A DNA stretch of 64,000 nt from Deinococcus sp045062605 (GCF_045062605.1 NZ_JBJGDW010000011.1:20586-84585); one strand, 5' to 3'; counted from the first letter of the stretch, positions 40,284 to 49,750 are shown. The notes: generated by a model not told the origin, from the letters alone. Made by a program: numbers and translations.

Positions 40284-40703
40284 ATGACCTATAAGAAACT
40301 CAGTGAGCAGGTTCACGAACTCAGCAATCCCCAGCGCAGCGATACTTTCGTCAAGATGTTCCGCGACGCGGTGCGCGACGGCAAATTCGAGGCCGCTTAC
40401 ATGCCTGAACGCTTCACCATGCCTAAACAGTTCACGCGCCGGGGCAGCGAAGGCACCTATCAGCGCGACACCAAGGAAATGCTCTTCGAGACGACGCCCA
40501 AGTTCGATAAGTGGTTCGACGAAGTCAACCGCGAACTGGCCGCAGCGCGCAAAGGCGGCACCATCAAGCCTTCCGTCGAGGCCATCGAAGCCGGACTGGT
40601 AGATTTTAAGCAGATGGCTGCCGAAACCCGCAAGAAGATGCAGGCCAGCTACGAGAAGGGCCAGGCGCTGGGACAGACCCGCTCCAAGACCAAGCGCAAG
40701 TAA
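40284..40703 (+). CDS. Basic protein of unknown function
   Basis: 139 residues, mixed charge and net basic, ending in a Lys/Arg/Thr-rich tail (LGQTRSKTKRK) of the sort found in nucleic-acid-binding proteins. Predicted mostly helical (FDEVNRELAAARKGG, VDFKQMAAETRKKMQ). No family was recognised. A good SD (GGAGG, 7 bases) supports the start, and a strong compound hairpin terminates it, so it is transcribed alone. Confidence 0.6.
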   Translation: MTYKKLSEQVHELSNPQRSDTFVKMFRDAVRDGKFEAAYMPERFTMPKQFTRRGSEGTYQRDTKEMLFETTPKFDKWFDEVNRELAAARKGGTIKPSVEAIEAGLVDFKQMAAETRKKMQASYEKGQALGQTRSKTKRK

Positions 40704-40716
40704 GCTCTTAAAAAAA

Positions 40717-40780
40717 CCTGACAGCCCTGAGTATAAATTCTCGGGCCAAGAAGTCAGAAGCGCTGTCAGGAATTTATTTT
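40717..40780 (+). terminator. Compound hairpin terminator
   Basis: CCTGACAGC (40717-40725) pairs with GCTGTCAGG (40762-40770), enclosing a second hairpin (CCCTGAG with CTCGGG) and followed by AATTTATTTT. An A-run precedes it, so it could act on both strands between the convergent genes. Confidence 0.75.
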
Positions 40781-40828
40781 CCCGGCAGCGTTTTAAATGT
40801 TCACCCAGCGGTCAGCAATGACAATCAG

Positions 40829-42004
40829 CTATTTAGAATACAACTCCGCGAAATACGGTGATCCGACGTTTGCACCGCGCCTGAGCTGACCGTAGGGAAT
40901 GACCAAGCTCTCCGCGCACGCCGCCACGACATGCGGCAGCGAATCAGGAGTCAAGGTCAGCCCGCCGTTGCTCAGCGAAACGGCGAAACTGCTGTTCATA
41001 TCGCGCAACACGTCGTCGCATTCGGAAGCCGGGTCAGACGCCGAGGCGGCCAGATACAGCGCCTTCAGGCGGGTGGGGGTCAGGCTGGGCCACAGTGCGG
41101 CCAGCGGCACGGGGCGGCCCTTGACGCGGTCCAGAATCAGGCCCACGGTGGAGTTGTCGGGGTGCGCGCCGCCGCAGTAATAATCCGTATTCTCGCGCAG
41201 GCTGATCAGCCGGGGCGTCAGCAGGGTCACGTCTGCATGCAGGTTGTAGCCGTCTCCCTGGCCGTCCTCAGGCAGGTTCGCGCCACATTCTAGTGCGTTC
41301 ACGGCGTTGAACAGCAAGCGGTCTTGGAGCGTGGCCTGAAGCGCGGCGCTGGCATCCGGCAGGCGGGGGTATTCCAGACCCGATAGCGGCTCCCGCACGC
41401 TCTGGCCATCGGCAGCCACCACCCAGGCACGGTTCAGCTTGATGAAGGCCAGCGGATCGCTGCTGCGGAGCTTTTGCAGGCCCGGTGAGGGCGGCAGTTT
41501 CAGAGGCAGCTTCGCCACGTTAAGCGGTTCCAGACTGACCTTGAGCGTTTTCACCGCGCCCGGTGCCTTCCAGCTTCCACGCAGCCCGCCGTCTGTGCGG
41601 GTCAGCGTGAAACAGCCGGTGACGACGGGGGCCGATCCCAGCGCCCGGCGGACCTCTTCTTGCAAGATCAGTGTCTGGCCGGAGTGAAAGACCCTCAGCC
41701 GCAGATCCAGGGGACGGCCCGCGTAGAAATAGCGGCTTGAATCGCTGTCCTGAATGTCCAGCCTTAACGTGATTGCCCCCGTGCCCAGCAGGCCTGCATA
41801 TATCCCGGAGCGCGCCCAGTCCGGGGGATTCAGGACGCCGCCGCATTTTTGCAAGCCATGCATTCCCGCTGCCTGTGTTCCCGCTGCCTGTGTTCCCGCT
41901 GCCTGTGTTCCCGCTGCCTGTGTTTCCGCTGCCTGCATTCCCACCGCCCGCGCCCCCGCCGAGGCCACCGCAGACAGAATTAACAGACAGAGCCACCGTT
42001 GCAT
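40829..42004 (-). CDS. Secreted protein with DUF3298-like C-terminus and AAGTQ repeat
   Basis: About 391 residues. MQRWLCLLILSAVASAGARA is a signal peptide. Next come tandem pentapeptides (AAETQ, then AAGTQ repeated) encoded by a 15-bp repeat, then a unique beta-rich region. The C-terminal part has SLRENTDYYCGGAHPDNSTV, followed by LDRVKGRPVPLAALWP and late cysteines; the YYCGGAHP block resembles the DUF3298/RsiV-like domain found in secreted and anti-sigma proteins. Function unknown. Confidence 0.65.
   Translation of the reverse strand: MQRWLCLLILSAVASAGARAVGMQAAETQAAGTQAAGTQAAGTQAAGMHGLQKCGGVLNPPDWARSGIYAGLLGTGAITLRLDIQDSDSSRYFYAGRPLDLRLRVFHSGQTLILQEEVRRALGSAPVVTGCFTLTRTDGGLRGSWKAPGAVKTLKVSLEPLNVAKLPLKLPPSPGLQKLRSSDPLAFIKLNRAWVVAADGQSVREPLSGLEYPRLPDASAALQATLQDRLLFNAVNALECGANLPEDGQGDGYNLHADVTLLTPRLISLRENTDYYCGGAHPDNSTVGLILDRVKGRPVPLAALWPSLTPTRLKALYLAASASDPASECDDVLRDMNSSFAVSLSNGGLTLTPDSLPHVVAACAESLVIPYGQLRRGANVGSPYFAELYSK
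41863..41937. repeat. 15-bp tandem repeat x5
   Basis: Unit TTCCCGCTGCCTGTG, nearly exact in five copies at 41863, 41878, 41893, 41908 and 41923; on the minus strand it encodes AAGTQ repeats just after the signal peptide. Because the unit is a multiple of 3, copy-number change would keep the frame. Confidence 0.92.
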
Positions 42005-42090
42005 TCCGACAGCGTAAGCCTCTGAACACAGGAGGCGAAAGGGATCACCTTTCATTCTTCCACGGCCCATGTTTGAGAGCGTCAACAAAG

Positions 42091-42117
42091 AACCCCCTCT
42101 GCCGGAGAGGGGGTCTT
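42091..42117 (-). terminator. Terminator after the response regulator gene
   Basis: AACCCCCTCT pairs with AGAGGGGGTCTT across a short loop (GCCGG); on the minus strand the stem is followed by TTCTTTG. It lies about 20 bases beyond the stop of the regulator gene. Confidence 0.75.
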
Positions 42118-42136
42118 GCAGATCAGCCGCGCTGTG

Positions 42137-42805
<669 letters not shown>

Positions 42806-43000
42806 AGTCACCCTCTTGTACAGCTCTCTCTGGTTGGCCCCGAGAAAAGCGCGTCCTCAGCGAGAGGGAAATCCCTTTCTGTCCGCAAGACTCCGCGCCG
42901 TGGGGTAGAGGTCTCCTCTGCTTAGGGACATGGTAGGGGGAAGGGCAGCGCTGGGCGCGTAAAAACGGTTTACGCGTTCTTAACGGCCCCTTGCACTTTC

Positions 43001-43045
43001 TTCAGGAACTTGTACTCTCTTCAGGAACAGGGAGCCTTCAGGAAC
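43001..43045. repeat. TTCAGGAAC repeated three times
   Basis: Copies at 43001, 43020 and 43037 (spacing 19 and 17) between the response regulator gene and the next small gene. Similar irregular short direct repeats occur at other gene borders in this window. Confidence 0.55.
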
Positions 43046-43075
43046 ATGCAGCGCCTTCGGAAAGAAGCGGAGCAT

Positions 43076-43387
43076 TCACACCGCCTCATCCGGGCCAGGC
43101 ACCCTCACCGAGTCTACCTGCACGCCGTGGCGCAACAGCAGCGTTTTCAGGCGCTGCATGGCCGCCACCGCCCGCGTACGGTCCTGCCGCCGGAAAGCCA
43201 CAGTCAGGCGGGCGCTGAGGCCGGGGCGCGGCTCCTGCGCCTGGATTTGCAGCGGCCTGCCAAAAGCCGCGTCGTGCATCACGTCCCGCAGAATGCGCGC
43301 GAAGGTCAGTTCGTCCACGCCGTCCAGCGTGAAGGCGATGCCCTGCACGTCGCCGGGGTTTGGGGCGGAATTGGATGAGGGGTGCAT
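43076..43387 (-). CDS. Small protein of unknown function
   Basis: 103 residues, alpha/beta predicted (VQGIAFTLDGVDELTFARIL ... LSARLTVAFRRQDRTRAVAA), no recognised family. Chosen over the opposite-strand frame because of its amino-acid composition and regular hydrophobic pattern. It is divergent from the hydrolase gene, with starts 38 bases apart. Confidence 0.5.
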   Translation of the reverse strand: MHPSSNSAPNPGDVQGIAFTLDGVDELTFARILRDVMHDAAFGRPLQIQAQEPRPGLSARLTVAFRRQDRTRAVAAMQRLKTLLLRHGVQVDSVRVPGPDEAV

Positions 43388-43425
43388 TGCCAGTCAGGGT
43401 AACGCGGCTGCTTTACACTGCCCCC

Positions 43426-44400
43426 ATGACCGGCGACCTCCCACAAGACGATTTTTCCCTGGATGAACTGGATACGGACGGACTGGATACGGATGGGCTG
43501 GACGAGGGCGCGTACACCGAGCGCCTGAACGGGGCCGACCTGTATTTCGAGGTTTCGGGCGATCTGGAATCCGGCGAGACCCCACTGGTCTTTCTGCACG
43601 GCGGACCCGGCTACAACAGCTATTCCTTTCGGGAACTGTTCGGGGAATCGCTGGAGCGCCCGGTGATCTATCTGGACGGGCGCGGCAGCGGACGCAGCGG
43701 CCCGCTGGAGGACACCGAACAGGGCCACGACACGCTGGATCTGGACACGCTGGTGGCCGATCTGGAAGCGGTGCGTGATTATCTGGAACTGGACAGGATC
43801 GTGCCGCTGGGCCACGGCTTCGGCGCACTCGTGGCGCTGGAATATGCCCGCCGTCACCCGGCGCAGACCGAGCGGGTGATCGTCGTCGGCCCCTGGATTC
43901 ACTTTCCGGCACTGGCCCTGACCCTGCTCACGGAGGCCAGCGCCCTGCGCGGCGCGCAACTGGAAGACCCCGCAGAGGCCATTCGCGCCAGCACACCCGA
44001 GGGCCAGCACCCGCAGGTGGGAGACGCGCGGGTGGAGGCAGCTTTCACTCTGCTGAACGCCCGCGATCTGCTGAACGCCCTGGAATTCGTGGACGCGCCC
44101 AGCCGCATGAGACTGGAATTCGTGGACGTGGAAAGCCAACTGGTGGGCGGCGGCGAGGTGCAGGAAGCGCTGGTCAATCAGGGCATGTGGGAATTTGAAT
44201 ACCTGCCCTTTCTGGCCGAGGTTCGCCGCCCGGTGTACGTGATCGCGGGCGTGCAGGACCGCACCAGCTATCCCGAACAGGTGCAGTATCTGGCCGATCT
44301 GGCCGACGCCGACGTGACCGTGCTGGACACCGGCCATTACCCCTGGCTGGATGACGAGGACGGGTTTGCAGAGGCTCTGGAGGACGCTCTGAGGCGCTGA
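43426..44400 (+). CDS. Alpha/beta hydrolase-fold protein lacking the nucleophile serine
   Basis: About 324 residues. The oxyanion motif FLHGGPGYNSYSFRELF and GRGSGRS resemble the proline iminopeptidase/epoxide hydrolase group. The nucleophile elbow, normally GxSxG, reads LGHGFGALVALEYA: the serine position is Gly. The acid and histidine seem to be present (VIAGVQDRTSYPEQ; LDTGHYPWLDD). This suggests a pseudoenzyme or a non-catalytic role, unless the Gly is a sequence error (one base, AGC to GGC). The N-terminus has an acidic 15-bp repeat (LDTDGLDTDGLDEG). A -10 box TACACT (43414-43419) lies 6 bases before the ATG. Confidence 0.8.
   Translation: MTGDLPQDDFSLDELDTDGLDTDGLDEGAYTERLNGADLYFEVSGDLESGETPLVFLHGGPGYNSYSFRELFGESLERPVIYLDGRGSGRSGPLEDTEQGHDTLDLDTLVADLEAVRDYLELDRIVPLGHGFGALVALEYARRHPAQTERVIVVGPWIHFPALALTLLTEASALRGAQLEDPAEAIRASTPEGQHPQVGDARVEAAFTLLNARDLLNALEFVDAPSRMRLEFVDVESQLVGGGEVQEALVNQGMWEFEYLPFLAEVRRPVYVIAGVQDRTSYPEQVQYLADLADADVTVLDTGHYPWLDDEDGFAEALEDALRR
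43468..43506. repeat. 15-bp tandem repeat at the N-terminus of the hydrolase gene
   Basis: CTGGATACGGACGGA and CTGGATACGGATGGG follow each other (13 of 15 identical), with a partial third CTGGACGAGG. They encode LDTDG repeats. Confidence 0.8.
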
Positions 44401-45521
44401 AGCCGCAGGGCGGCGGGCCACAGCAGAGCCAGGCACAGCAGCAACGCAGCCAGTCCCAGCATCAGCCCTGGCGTGGGCAACGGCAGGGCTGCCAGCCCCG
44501 CACCCACGCTGAGGCCCATAGCATTGATGCCCAGCAGTGCGCCGATCACGCGCCCGCGCACTTCCAGCCCCGTAAGTTGCTGGGAGCGCGTGGTGGCCGC
44601 CACTTCCAGCAGGCCCAAGCCGATGCCAAAAACGGCAGCCCCAGCCCACCAGACGGGAATGGGACTGAGGACGAAGCCCAGCGTACCGGCCACCAGCACC
44701 CAGCGTCCCAGCCCGATCACGGCGTCCAGCGTTGTTCGGGCCGAGAGCGGCGTGACCAGCACAATGCCCAGCAGCACCCCGCCCGAGATCAGCATCTCGA
44801 AGGCGGCGTAGTCGGCGGCCCCACGTCCATGCACGGTCATTTGCAGCGGGGCGCGGGTGTTCATCACGTTCGAGGCCAGATTGAGTGTGAAGCTCATGCC
44901 CAGCAGGGCCAGCAGCAGCGGCGAAGAGCGGATCGCCGCCAGGCCCGCGCGCAAGTCGGCCAGCGGCTGGGGGCGTCCACCCGACTGCGCGGCACCCAGA
45001 CGGGGCAGGGCCAGCGCCACCGCACACAAGGCCAGAATCAGGGGCACGCCCACCAGGAGCGCCCCCGCTGCCCCGAAGGCGTGGATCAGGGCGCGGGCCA
45101 GGGCGTCCGGCGCAACCAGACGCGGCACCAGCGCGCTGCCCGCCGTGTAGGCCAGCGTGGACAGCAGCCCGTTCACGAAGGCCAGCGCCAGCAACGCCGC
45201 CAGCGGCAGGCTGCCGAACAGTCCCCACAGCCCCATCCCCAGCACCGCCAGACCCCTGATCCCGGCGCTGAAGGCCAGCAGACGGCGCGGGGGAAGTCGG
45301 TCTGCCAGACCGCCCAGCAGCGGCCCCAGGAAACGCGGCAGGCTTCCGGCCAGCACCACCAGACCCACTGCTCCGGCACCGGTCAGTCCGGCTCCCACCG
45401 ACAGAGCCAGAAACGGCAGGGCCACATAGACGATGGTGTCGCCCAGCGCGGTCAACGAGACGCCCGCCCAGTACAGCCAGAAGGGGCGAGGCAATGAAGC
45501 CAGTGAGGTGGCAGAGGTCAT
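44337..45521 (-). CDS. Major facilitator superfamily transporter
   Basis: 394 residues, about eleven or twelve hydrophobic helices. Motif A-like GGLADRLPPRRLLAFSAGIRG lies between helices 2 and 3, typical of drug-efflux or MFS_3-type permeases. The C-terminus is Ser-rich (SRASANPSSSSSQG) and overlaps the convergent hydrolase gene by 64 bases. Divergently transcribed from a winged-helix regulator 30 bases away, suggesting local regulation. Substrate unknown. Confidence 0.88.
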   Translation of the reverse strand: MTSATSLASLPRPFWLYWAGVSLTALGDTIVYVALPFLALSVGAGLTGAGAVGLVVLAGSLPRFLGPLLGGLADRLPPRRLLAFSAGIRGLAVLGMGLWGLFGSLPLAALLALAFVNGLLSTLAYTAGSALVPRLVAPDALARALIHAFGAAGALLVGVPLILALCAVALALPRLGAAQSGGRPQPLADLRAGLAAIRSSPLLLALLGMSFTLNLASNVMNTRAPLQMTVHGRGAADYAAFEMLISGGVLLGIVLVTPLSARTTLDAVIGLGRWVLVAGTLGFVLSPIPVWWAGAAVFGIGLGLLEVAATTRSQQLTGLEVRGRVIGALLGINAMGLSVGAGLAALPLPTPGLMLGLAALLLCLALLWPAALRLQRLRASSRASANPSSSSSQG

Positions 45522-45551
45522 GGCCGCAGCTTCCGGCGTAGCCTACTGAAA

Positions 45552-46235
45552 ATGCCGCACACCATTTTAGGTTCCTACCGGGGCGAGTGGTTTACCGCCA
45601 GCACGCCCGAACAGGCGCGGCTGCTCAGCGACCCGGCGGCCCTGCGTCACCTCACGCCGTTCATGGGCCGGACGCTGGGGGCTGGGGCGGCGGCACGCGA
45701 GGCGGGCGTGAGCGTGGAGCGCATGCTGTACCGCGTGCGGCAGTTTGTGCGGGCTGGATTGCTGGAACAGGTGGGACAGGAAAGACGGGCAGGCCGTCCG
45801 GTCAAGCTCTACCGTGCGCCGGGAGGCTTACGAATTCCCTTTGCTCTCACGCCATTTGATGACCTGGCCGCGCAGGTGGCCCGTCACGGTCAGCCGTATG
45901 ACCGTTTGCGGGCGCGGGCCAGCGGACGCCGGCTGCACCGCCTTGAGCAGCACGCCCGCCTGATCTACCGCGACGACAGACAGGGCGAGGTGCATTCCGA
46001 GACGGAGACGCTGGGACCAGAGGTGCTGGCCGCCCACCTGAGCCGCGATTTCATGGGCGTGATGTGGCTGGACGAACAAACGGCCCATAAAATGTCTGCA
46101 CTGATGGACGAGTGGCGCGAACTTCTGGGCAAAGACAGCTCCAAACGGGAAGGGGCGCAGCCGTACCTGATTCAGATGGTGCTGCTGGCCCTTGATCCCC
46201 ATGAGCCGGACGAGTTGCTGGGGCCACCGGGTTAA
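45552..46235 (+). CDS. Winged-helix transcriptional regulator
   Basis: 227 residues. An N-terminal winged helix (residues 20-85: LSDPAALRHLTPFMGRTLGA, AAREAGVSVERMLYRVRQFV, GLLEQVGQERRAGRPVKLYR) resembles ArsR-like HTH proteins. The rest is helical and may bind a ligand or dimerise. The leaderless -10 box TAGCCT (45539-45544, 7 bases before the ATG) overlaps a mirrored TAGGCT for the divergent MFS gene, so the protein may control both. Confidence 0.75.
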   Translation: MPHTILGSYRGEWFTASTPEQARLLSDPAALRHLTPFMGRTLGAGAAAREAGVSVERMLYRVRQFVRAGLLEQVGQERRAGRPVKLYRAPGGLRIPFALTPFDDLAAQVARHGQPYDRLRARASGRRLHRLEQHARLIYRDDRQGEVHSETETLGPEVLAAHLSRDFMGVMWLDEQTAHKMSALMDEWRELLGKDSSKREGAQPYLIQMVLLALDPHEPDELLGPPG

Positions 46236-46245
46236 GATTCCGCCT

Positions 46246-47223
46246 GTGTCCATCCTCGAACTCCGCAAACTCTGGGGCAACCAGCCATTGATCGCGGCGG
46301 CTGTCGGCGTGCTGATTCAGGACGAGACGGGCCGCGTGCTGCTTCAGCGCCGGGGCGACGACGGCCTGTGGGGCGAACCCGGCGGCGCACTGGAACCCGG
46401 CGAGGATTTTCTGACCGGGGCACGCCGCGAACTGCTGGAGGAAACCGGGCTGGTCTGCCCCGATCTGGCCTTAATGCCCCTGCCCGACGGCCTCCAGAGC
46501 GGCCCCGAACTGTTTCACCGCTACCCCAACGGCCACGAAATCTACATCGTGGGGATGCGGGCGCAGGGAACTCTGCCCGCCTCTGCACTGGACCACGCAC
46601 AGCCCGACGACAGCGGCGAGACGCTGGAACTGCGCTGGTTCGCGCTGGATGACCTGCCCCCGCTGAGCAACAACGCCAACCGCCAGAGCCTGAGCGTATT
46701 GCGCTCGTGCGTGGGGTTGCCGCCGCTGCCGCTGGAAGCCACACCGCCCCCACCGCCTGTCGGGAACTATCTGATGGACCTGCGGAAGCTGGTGGGTGCC
46801 CATCCCCTGTTCGCCCCTGGCGCGAACGTGCTGGTCACGAATGAGAAAAACAGGTTGCTGTTGCTACGCGGCGGGACAGGCGGCTGGACTTTACCGGGCG
46901 GCGGCTTAGAACCCGGCGAGAGCTTCGAGGACTGCGCGCGGCGGGAGTTGCTGGAGGAAACAGGACTGAGGGCCGAAACACTGGAACCGCTGGAGATGTT
47001 TTGTGGGCCGGAATACCGCTTCATGTATCCACATGGGGACGTGATCGACAACGTTTCTCTGCTTTATCAGGCGCAGGGAATGAGCGGAACGCTCAAGCTA
47101 CCGCCCGATGAAATTCATGGGGCAGATTGGTTTGGAATGGACGAACTACCCCCGGATGATGAGCTGAGCGGCACTTTTATTCAGGCGATGGTGCGGCATT
47201 GGAAAGAGGGCCAGGACATCTAG
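46246..47223 (+). CDS. Fusion of two Nudix hydrolase domains
   Basis: About 325 residues. Two complete Nudix boxes are visible, GGALEPGEDFLTGARRELLE near residue 55 and GGGLEPGESFEDCARRELLE near 230, each followed by ETGL, joined by a Pro-rich linker (LEATPPPPPVGNYL). Each box has the catalytic REUxEE glutamates, so both may be active. Nudix proteins hydrolyse nucleoside diphosphates linked to other groups and are unusually numerous in Deinococcus. The GTG start has TAAGAT (46233-46238) exactly 7 bases upstream. Confidence 0.9.
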   Translation: MSILELRKLWGNQPLIAAAVGVLIQDETGRVLLQRRGDDGLWGEPGGALEPGEDFLTGARRELLEETGLVCPDLALMPLPDGLQSGPELFHRYPNGHEIYIVGMRAQGTLPASALDHAQPDDSGETLELRWFALDDLPPLSNNANRQSLSVLRSCVGLPPLPLEATPPPPPVGNYLMDLRKLVGAHPLFAPGANVLVTNEKNRLLLLRGGTGGWTLPGGGLEPGESFEDCARRELLEETGLRAETLEPLEMFCGPEYRFMYPHGDVIDNVSLLYQAQGMSGTLKLPPDEIHGADWFGMDELPPDDELSGTFIQAMVRHWKEGQDI

Positions 47224-47249
47224 CCCCGGCCCCCTCTCCGCCCTCTCGT

Positions 47250-49709
47250 TTACTTCTCCCGAATGCTCCAGCCCTGCGCCCGCACCGCGCCCATCATGCG
47301 GTCCATCACGGGATCGACTTCCGCGTCCGTCAGGGTCTTTGCGCCCCGGAAGACCAGCCGCACGGCCACGCTGCGGTTGCCCTCCCCGATCTGATCCCCG
47401 GTGTACACGTCGAACGGCTCCACGCTTTCCAGCCCCTCGCCCGCCTCCGCCCGGAGCAGCGCGGCCACCTCGCCGTAAGCCACGTCCTGCGGGGCAATGA
47501 CGGCCAGATCGCGCCACGCGACAGGGGCGCGGCTGGGATCGCGGAAGCCCCACGCCCGGCCCGGCAGCGGCAGAGCGACTTCCAGCAGGAACGTCTCGCC
47601 CTTCAGCCCGAATTCCTGGGCAATTTCAGGATGCACTGCGCCAATCCAGCCGATGCCCTGACCGTTCCAGACCACCTCGCCCGCAATGCCGGGATGGAGG
47701 GCGCTGGGGACCGCCTCGCCGCGCAACTGACGAATCTCCAGCGCCGCACCCTGACTGGCGGCCAGCGTTTCCAGCAGCCCCCGGAAAGCGCTATAGCCGC
47801 CCGACACGCCGCCCTGATGGGTGTTCGGCGCGAGTGGCCCGCGCATCAGCAGGCCCAGACGCTCGGCCTCGCCACTCTTGGGGAAAATACGGCCCTGTTC
47901 GGACAGCAGCACGCGTTCACCTTTAGGATGCGCCAGCGCGGCGCGCAGCAAACTGGGATACAGCGCCGTCCGCAACGCCGTGCGGTCTACCGTCATTGGA
48001 TTCCGCAGACGCACGCCGGGAGCCTCGGCCCGCGCTTTCTGCGCTTCATCGTCGCTGGTGAAGGTGTAGGTCACGACTTCCTGAAAGCCCAGCCCAGCCA
48101 GCGTTCGCCGCAGGCCCTGGCGGCTATCGTTGGCGGCAGACGCGCCGATGTTGCTGGCATGGATTCGCAGCGTGGGCAGCGTTTCGGGCAGTTCGGCGTA
48201 GCCGTGCAGGCGGGCGACTTCCTCGGCCACGTCCTGCCAGATATTCATATCGATGCGCCAGGACGGCGGCGTGACGAGCAGCGTGTCGCCCTCGCCTGCC
48301 ACTTCACAGCCCAGGCGGACGAGGATGGCGCGCATCTCCGCCGTGCCGATCTGCATGCCCAGCAGCGCACGGATGGCGTCCGCAGAGGCGGTGATCTCGC
48401 CGGGGACTTCCGGCTCGCCCACCACCGTCGCGCCCGGCTCGATCTGACCGCCGCCGCATTCGGCCAGCAGTCCGGCCACGCGGTCCGCAGCTTTCGGCGA
48501 GAGCAGTGGATCGACGCCGCGTTCGTAACGGTAAACGGCGTCGGTCTTGAGGCCCAAGCGCGTGCTGGTGCGCCGCAGTAACACCGGGTCAAAGTGCGCG
48601 GACTCGATCACCACGTCCGTCGTGTCGGCCCGCACCCGCCCATGATCGCCGCCCATGATCCCGGCGATGCCCAGCACCCCCGCGCCCGGCTGAGGCTGTC
48701 CGGCGTTGGCGAAGGCTTCGGCCACCGTGGACACACCGCGCTCGCGTCCGTCCAGAATCAGCAGGTCCTCGGGGCCAACGGTGTGGGTGCCGCCCATCAG
48801 ATCAGCGACTTCCTCGCCCTGCCGCAGCCCAAAGGCCACCAGAATCCCATCGCCGGTCACGTCGCGGCGGTCATACAGCGCGGTGGGCTGGCCCAGTTCC
48901 AGCATCACGTAATTGCTGGTGTCCACGATCAGGTCAATCGGGCGCATCCCCGCCAGAGACAGGCGGCGCTGCATCCACAGCGGCGAGGGGCCGTTCTGCA
49001 CGCCGCCCACCGTCCGCGCCGCGAAGTGATCGCAGCCGAAGCGCAGTTTCTTTGAAGGATCGCGCTCGATGGTCAATCCCTTCGGCGGCAGGCTGACCCG
49101 GATTTCGCCGTCACCGTGCGGGGCCGGGCCAGCGGGGGGCTGCTTCAACTCCAACTTGAGGAAGGCGGCCAGATCGCGGGCCACACCCAGTGCGCTCAGG
49201 GCGTCGGCACGGTTGGGCGTGACCTCGATATCCAGGACGTGATCGGTGGGCCACAGCTCATGCATGGGCGTTCCCGCTTTGGCCGTGCCTGCCGGGAAGG
49301 TCAGGATTCCGGCGCTGCTCTCGCCGATGCCCAGCTCCTTGGCACTGGCGGCCATGCCCCAGGACTCGACGCCCTGCAACATGCGGACGCCGTACTCGGT
49401 GTCGCCCAGCGCCGTTCCGGGCGTGACCAGCGCCACCACCGTTCCGGCAGGCAGACTCGCCGCACCCGGCGCACCCGTGGCAATCACGCGTTCGCCGTGC
49501 GGCCCGGTGTCCAGCGTGAGCCTCGCCAGTTGCGTGCCTTCCATCGCCTCCGCTTTCAGGATGACGGAGAGGAGAACGCCTTCGGGCGGGGTGGGCGTTT
49601 CTTCAATGCCTTCCAGCGGGAGGCCCAGATTGGCGAAAATGGGTTCCAGCTCGGTGACGGGCGGAAGGTTGGGAATCAATTCTTGGAGCCAGGAATAGGG
49701 CAATTTCAT
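47250..49709 (-). CDS. pheT: Phenylalanyl-tRNA synthetase beta subunit
   Basis: 819 residues. N-terminal MKLPYSWLQELIP, tRNA-binding/EMAP-like domain (LDTGPHGERVIATGAPGA), B3/B4 domain (VDTSNYVMLELGQPTALYDR), B5, core and the C-terminal ferredoxin-like anticodon domain (DRMMGAVRAQGWSIREK). The conserved YRYERGVDP lies in the B3/B4 editing region. It works with PheS as an alpha2beta2 enzyme. The Nudix start lies about 440 bases upstream; the gene is separated from pheS by three inserted genes. Confidence 0.97.
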   Translation of the reverse strand: MKLPYSWLQELIPNLPPVTELEPIFANLGLPLEGIEETPTPPEGVLLSVILKAEAMEGTQLARLTLDTGPHGERVIATGAPGAASLPAGTVVALVTPGTALGDTEYGVRMLQGVESWGMAASAKELGIGESSAGILTFPAGTAKAGTPMHELWPTDHVLDIEVTPNRADALSALGVARDLAAFLKLELKQPPAGPAPHGDGEIRVSLPPKGLTIERDPSKKLRFGCDHFAARTVGGVQNGPSPLWMQRRLSLAGMRPIDLIVDTSNYVMLELGQPTALYDRRDVTGDGILVAFGLRQGEEVADLMGGTHTVGPEDLLILDGRERGVSTVAEAFANAGQPQPGAGVLGIAGIMGGDHGRVRADTTDVVIESAHFDPVLLRRTSTRLGLKTDAVYRYERGVDPLLSPKAADRVAGLLAECGGGQIEPGATVVGEPEVPGEITASADAIRALLGMQIGTAEMRAILVRLGCEVAGEGDTLLVTPPSWRIDMNIWQDVAEEVARLHGYAELPETLPTLRIHASNIGASAANDSRQGLRRTLAGLGFQEVVTYTFTSDDEAQKARAEAPGVRLRNPMTVDRTALRTALYPSLLRAALAHPKGERVLLSEQGRIFPKSGEAERLGLLMRGPLAPNTHQGGVSGGYSAFRGLLETLAASQGAALEIRQLRGEAVPSALHPGIAGEVVWNGQGIGWIGAVHPEIAQEFGLKGETFLLEVALPLPGRAWGFRDPSRAPVAWRDLAVIAPQDVAYGEVAALLRAEAGEGLESVEPFDVYTGDQIGEGNRSVAVRLVFRGAKTLTDAEVDPVMDRMMGAVRAQGWSIREK

Positions 49710-49750
49710 GGTGGAACCTCTTGATGGGGATGGAGAGGGGAAAAGCAGTA

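Noticed and set aside
43306..45228. 640-codon minus-strand frame
   Set aside because: It overlaps the hydrolase and MFS genes in the wrong frame and has Gly/Arg/Ala-rich composition of an antisense shadow.
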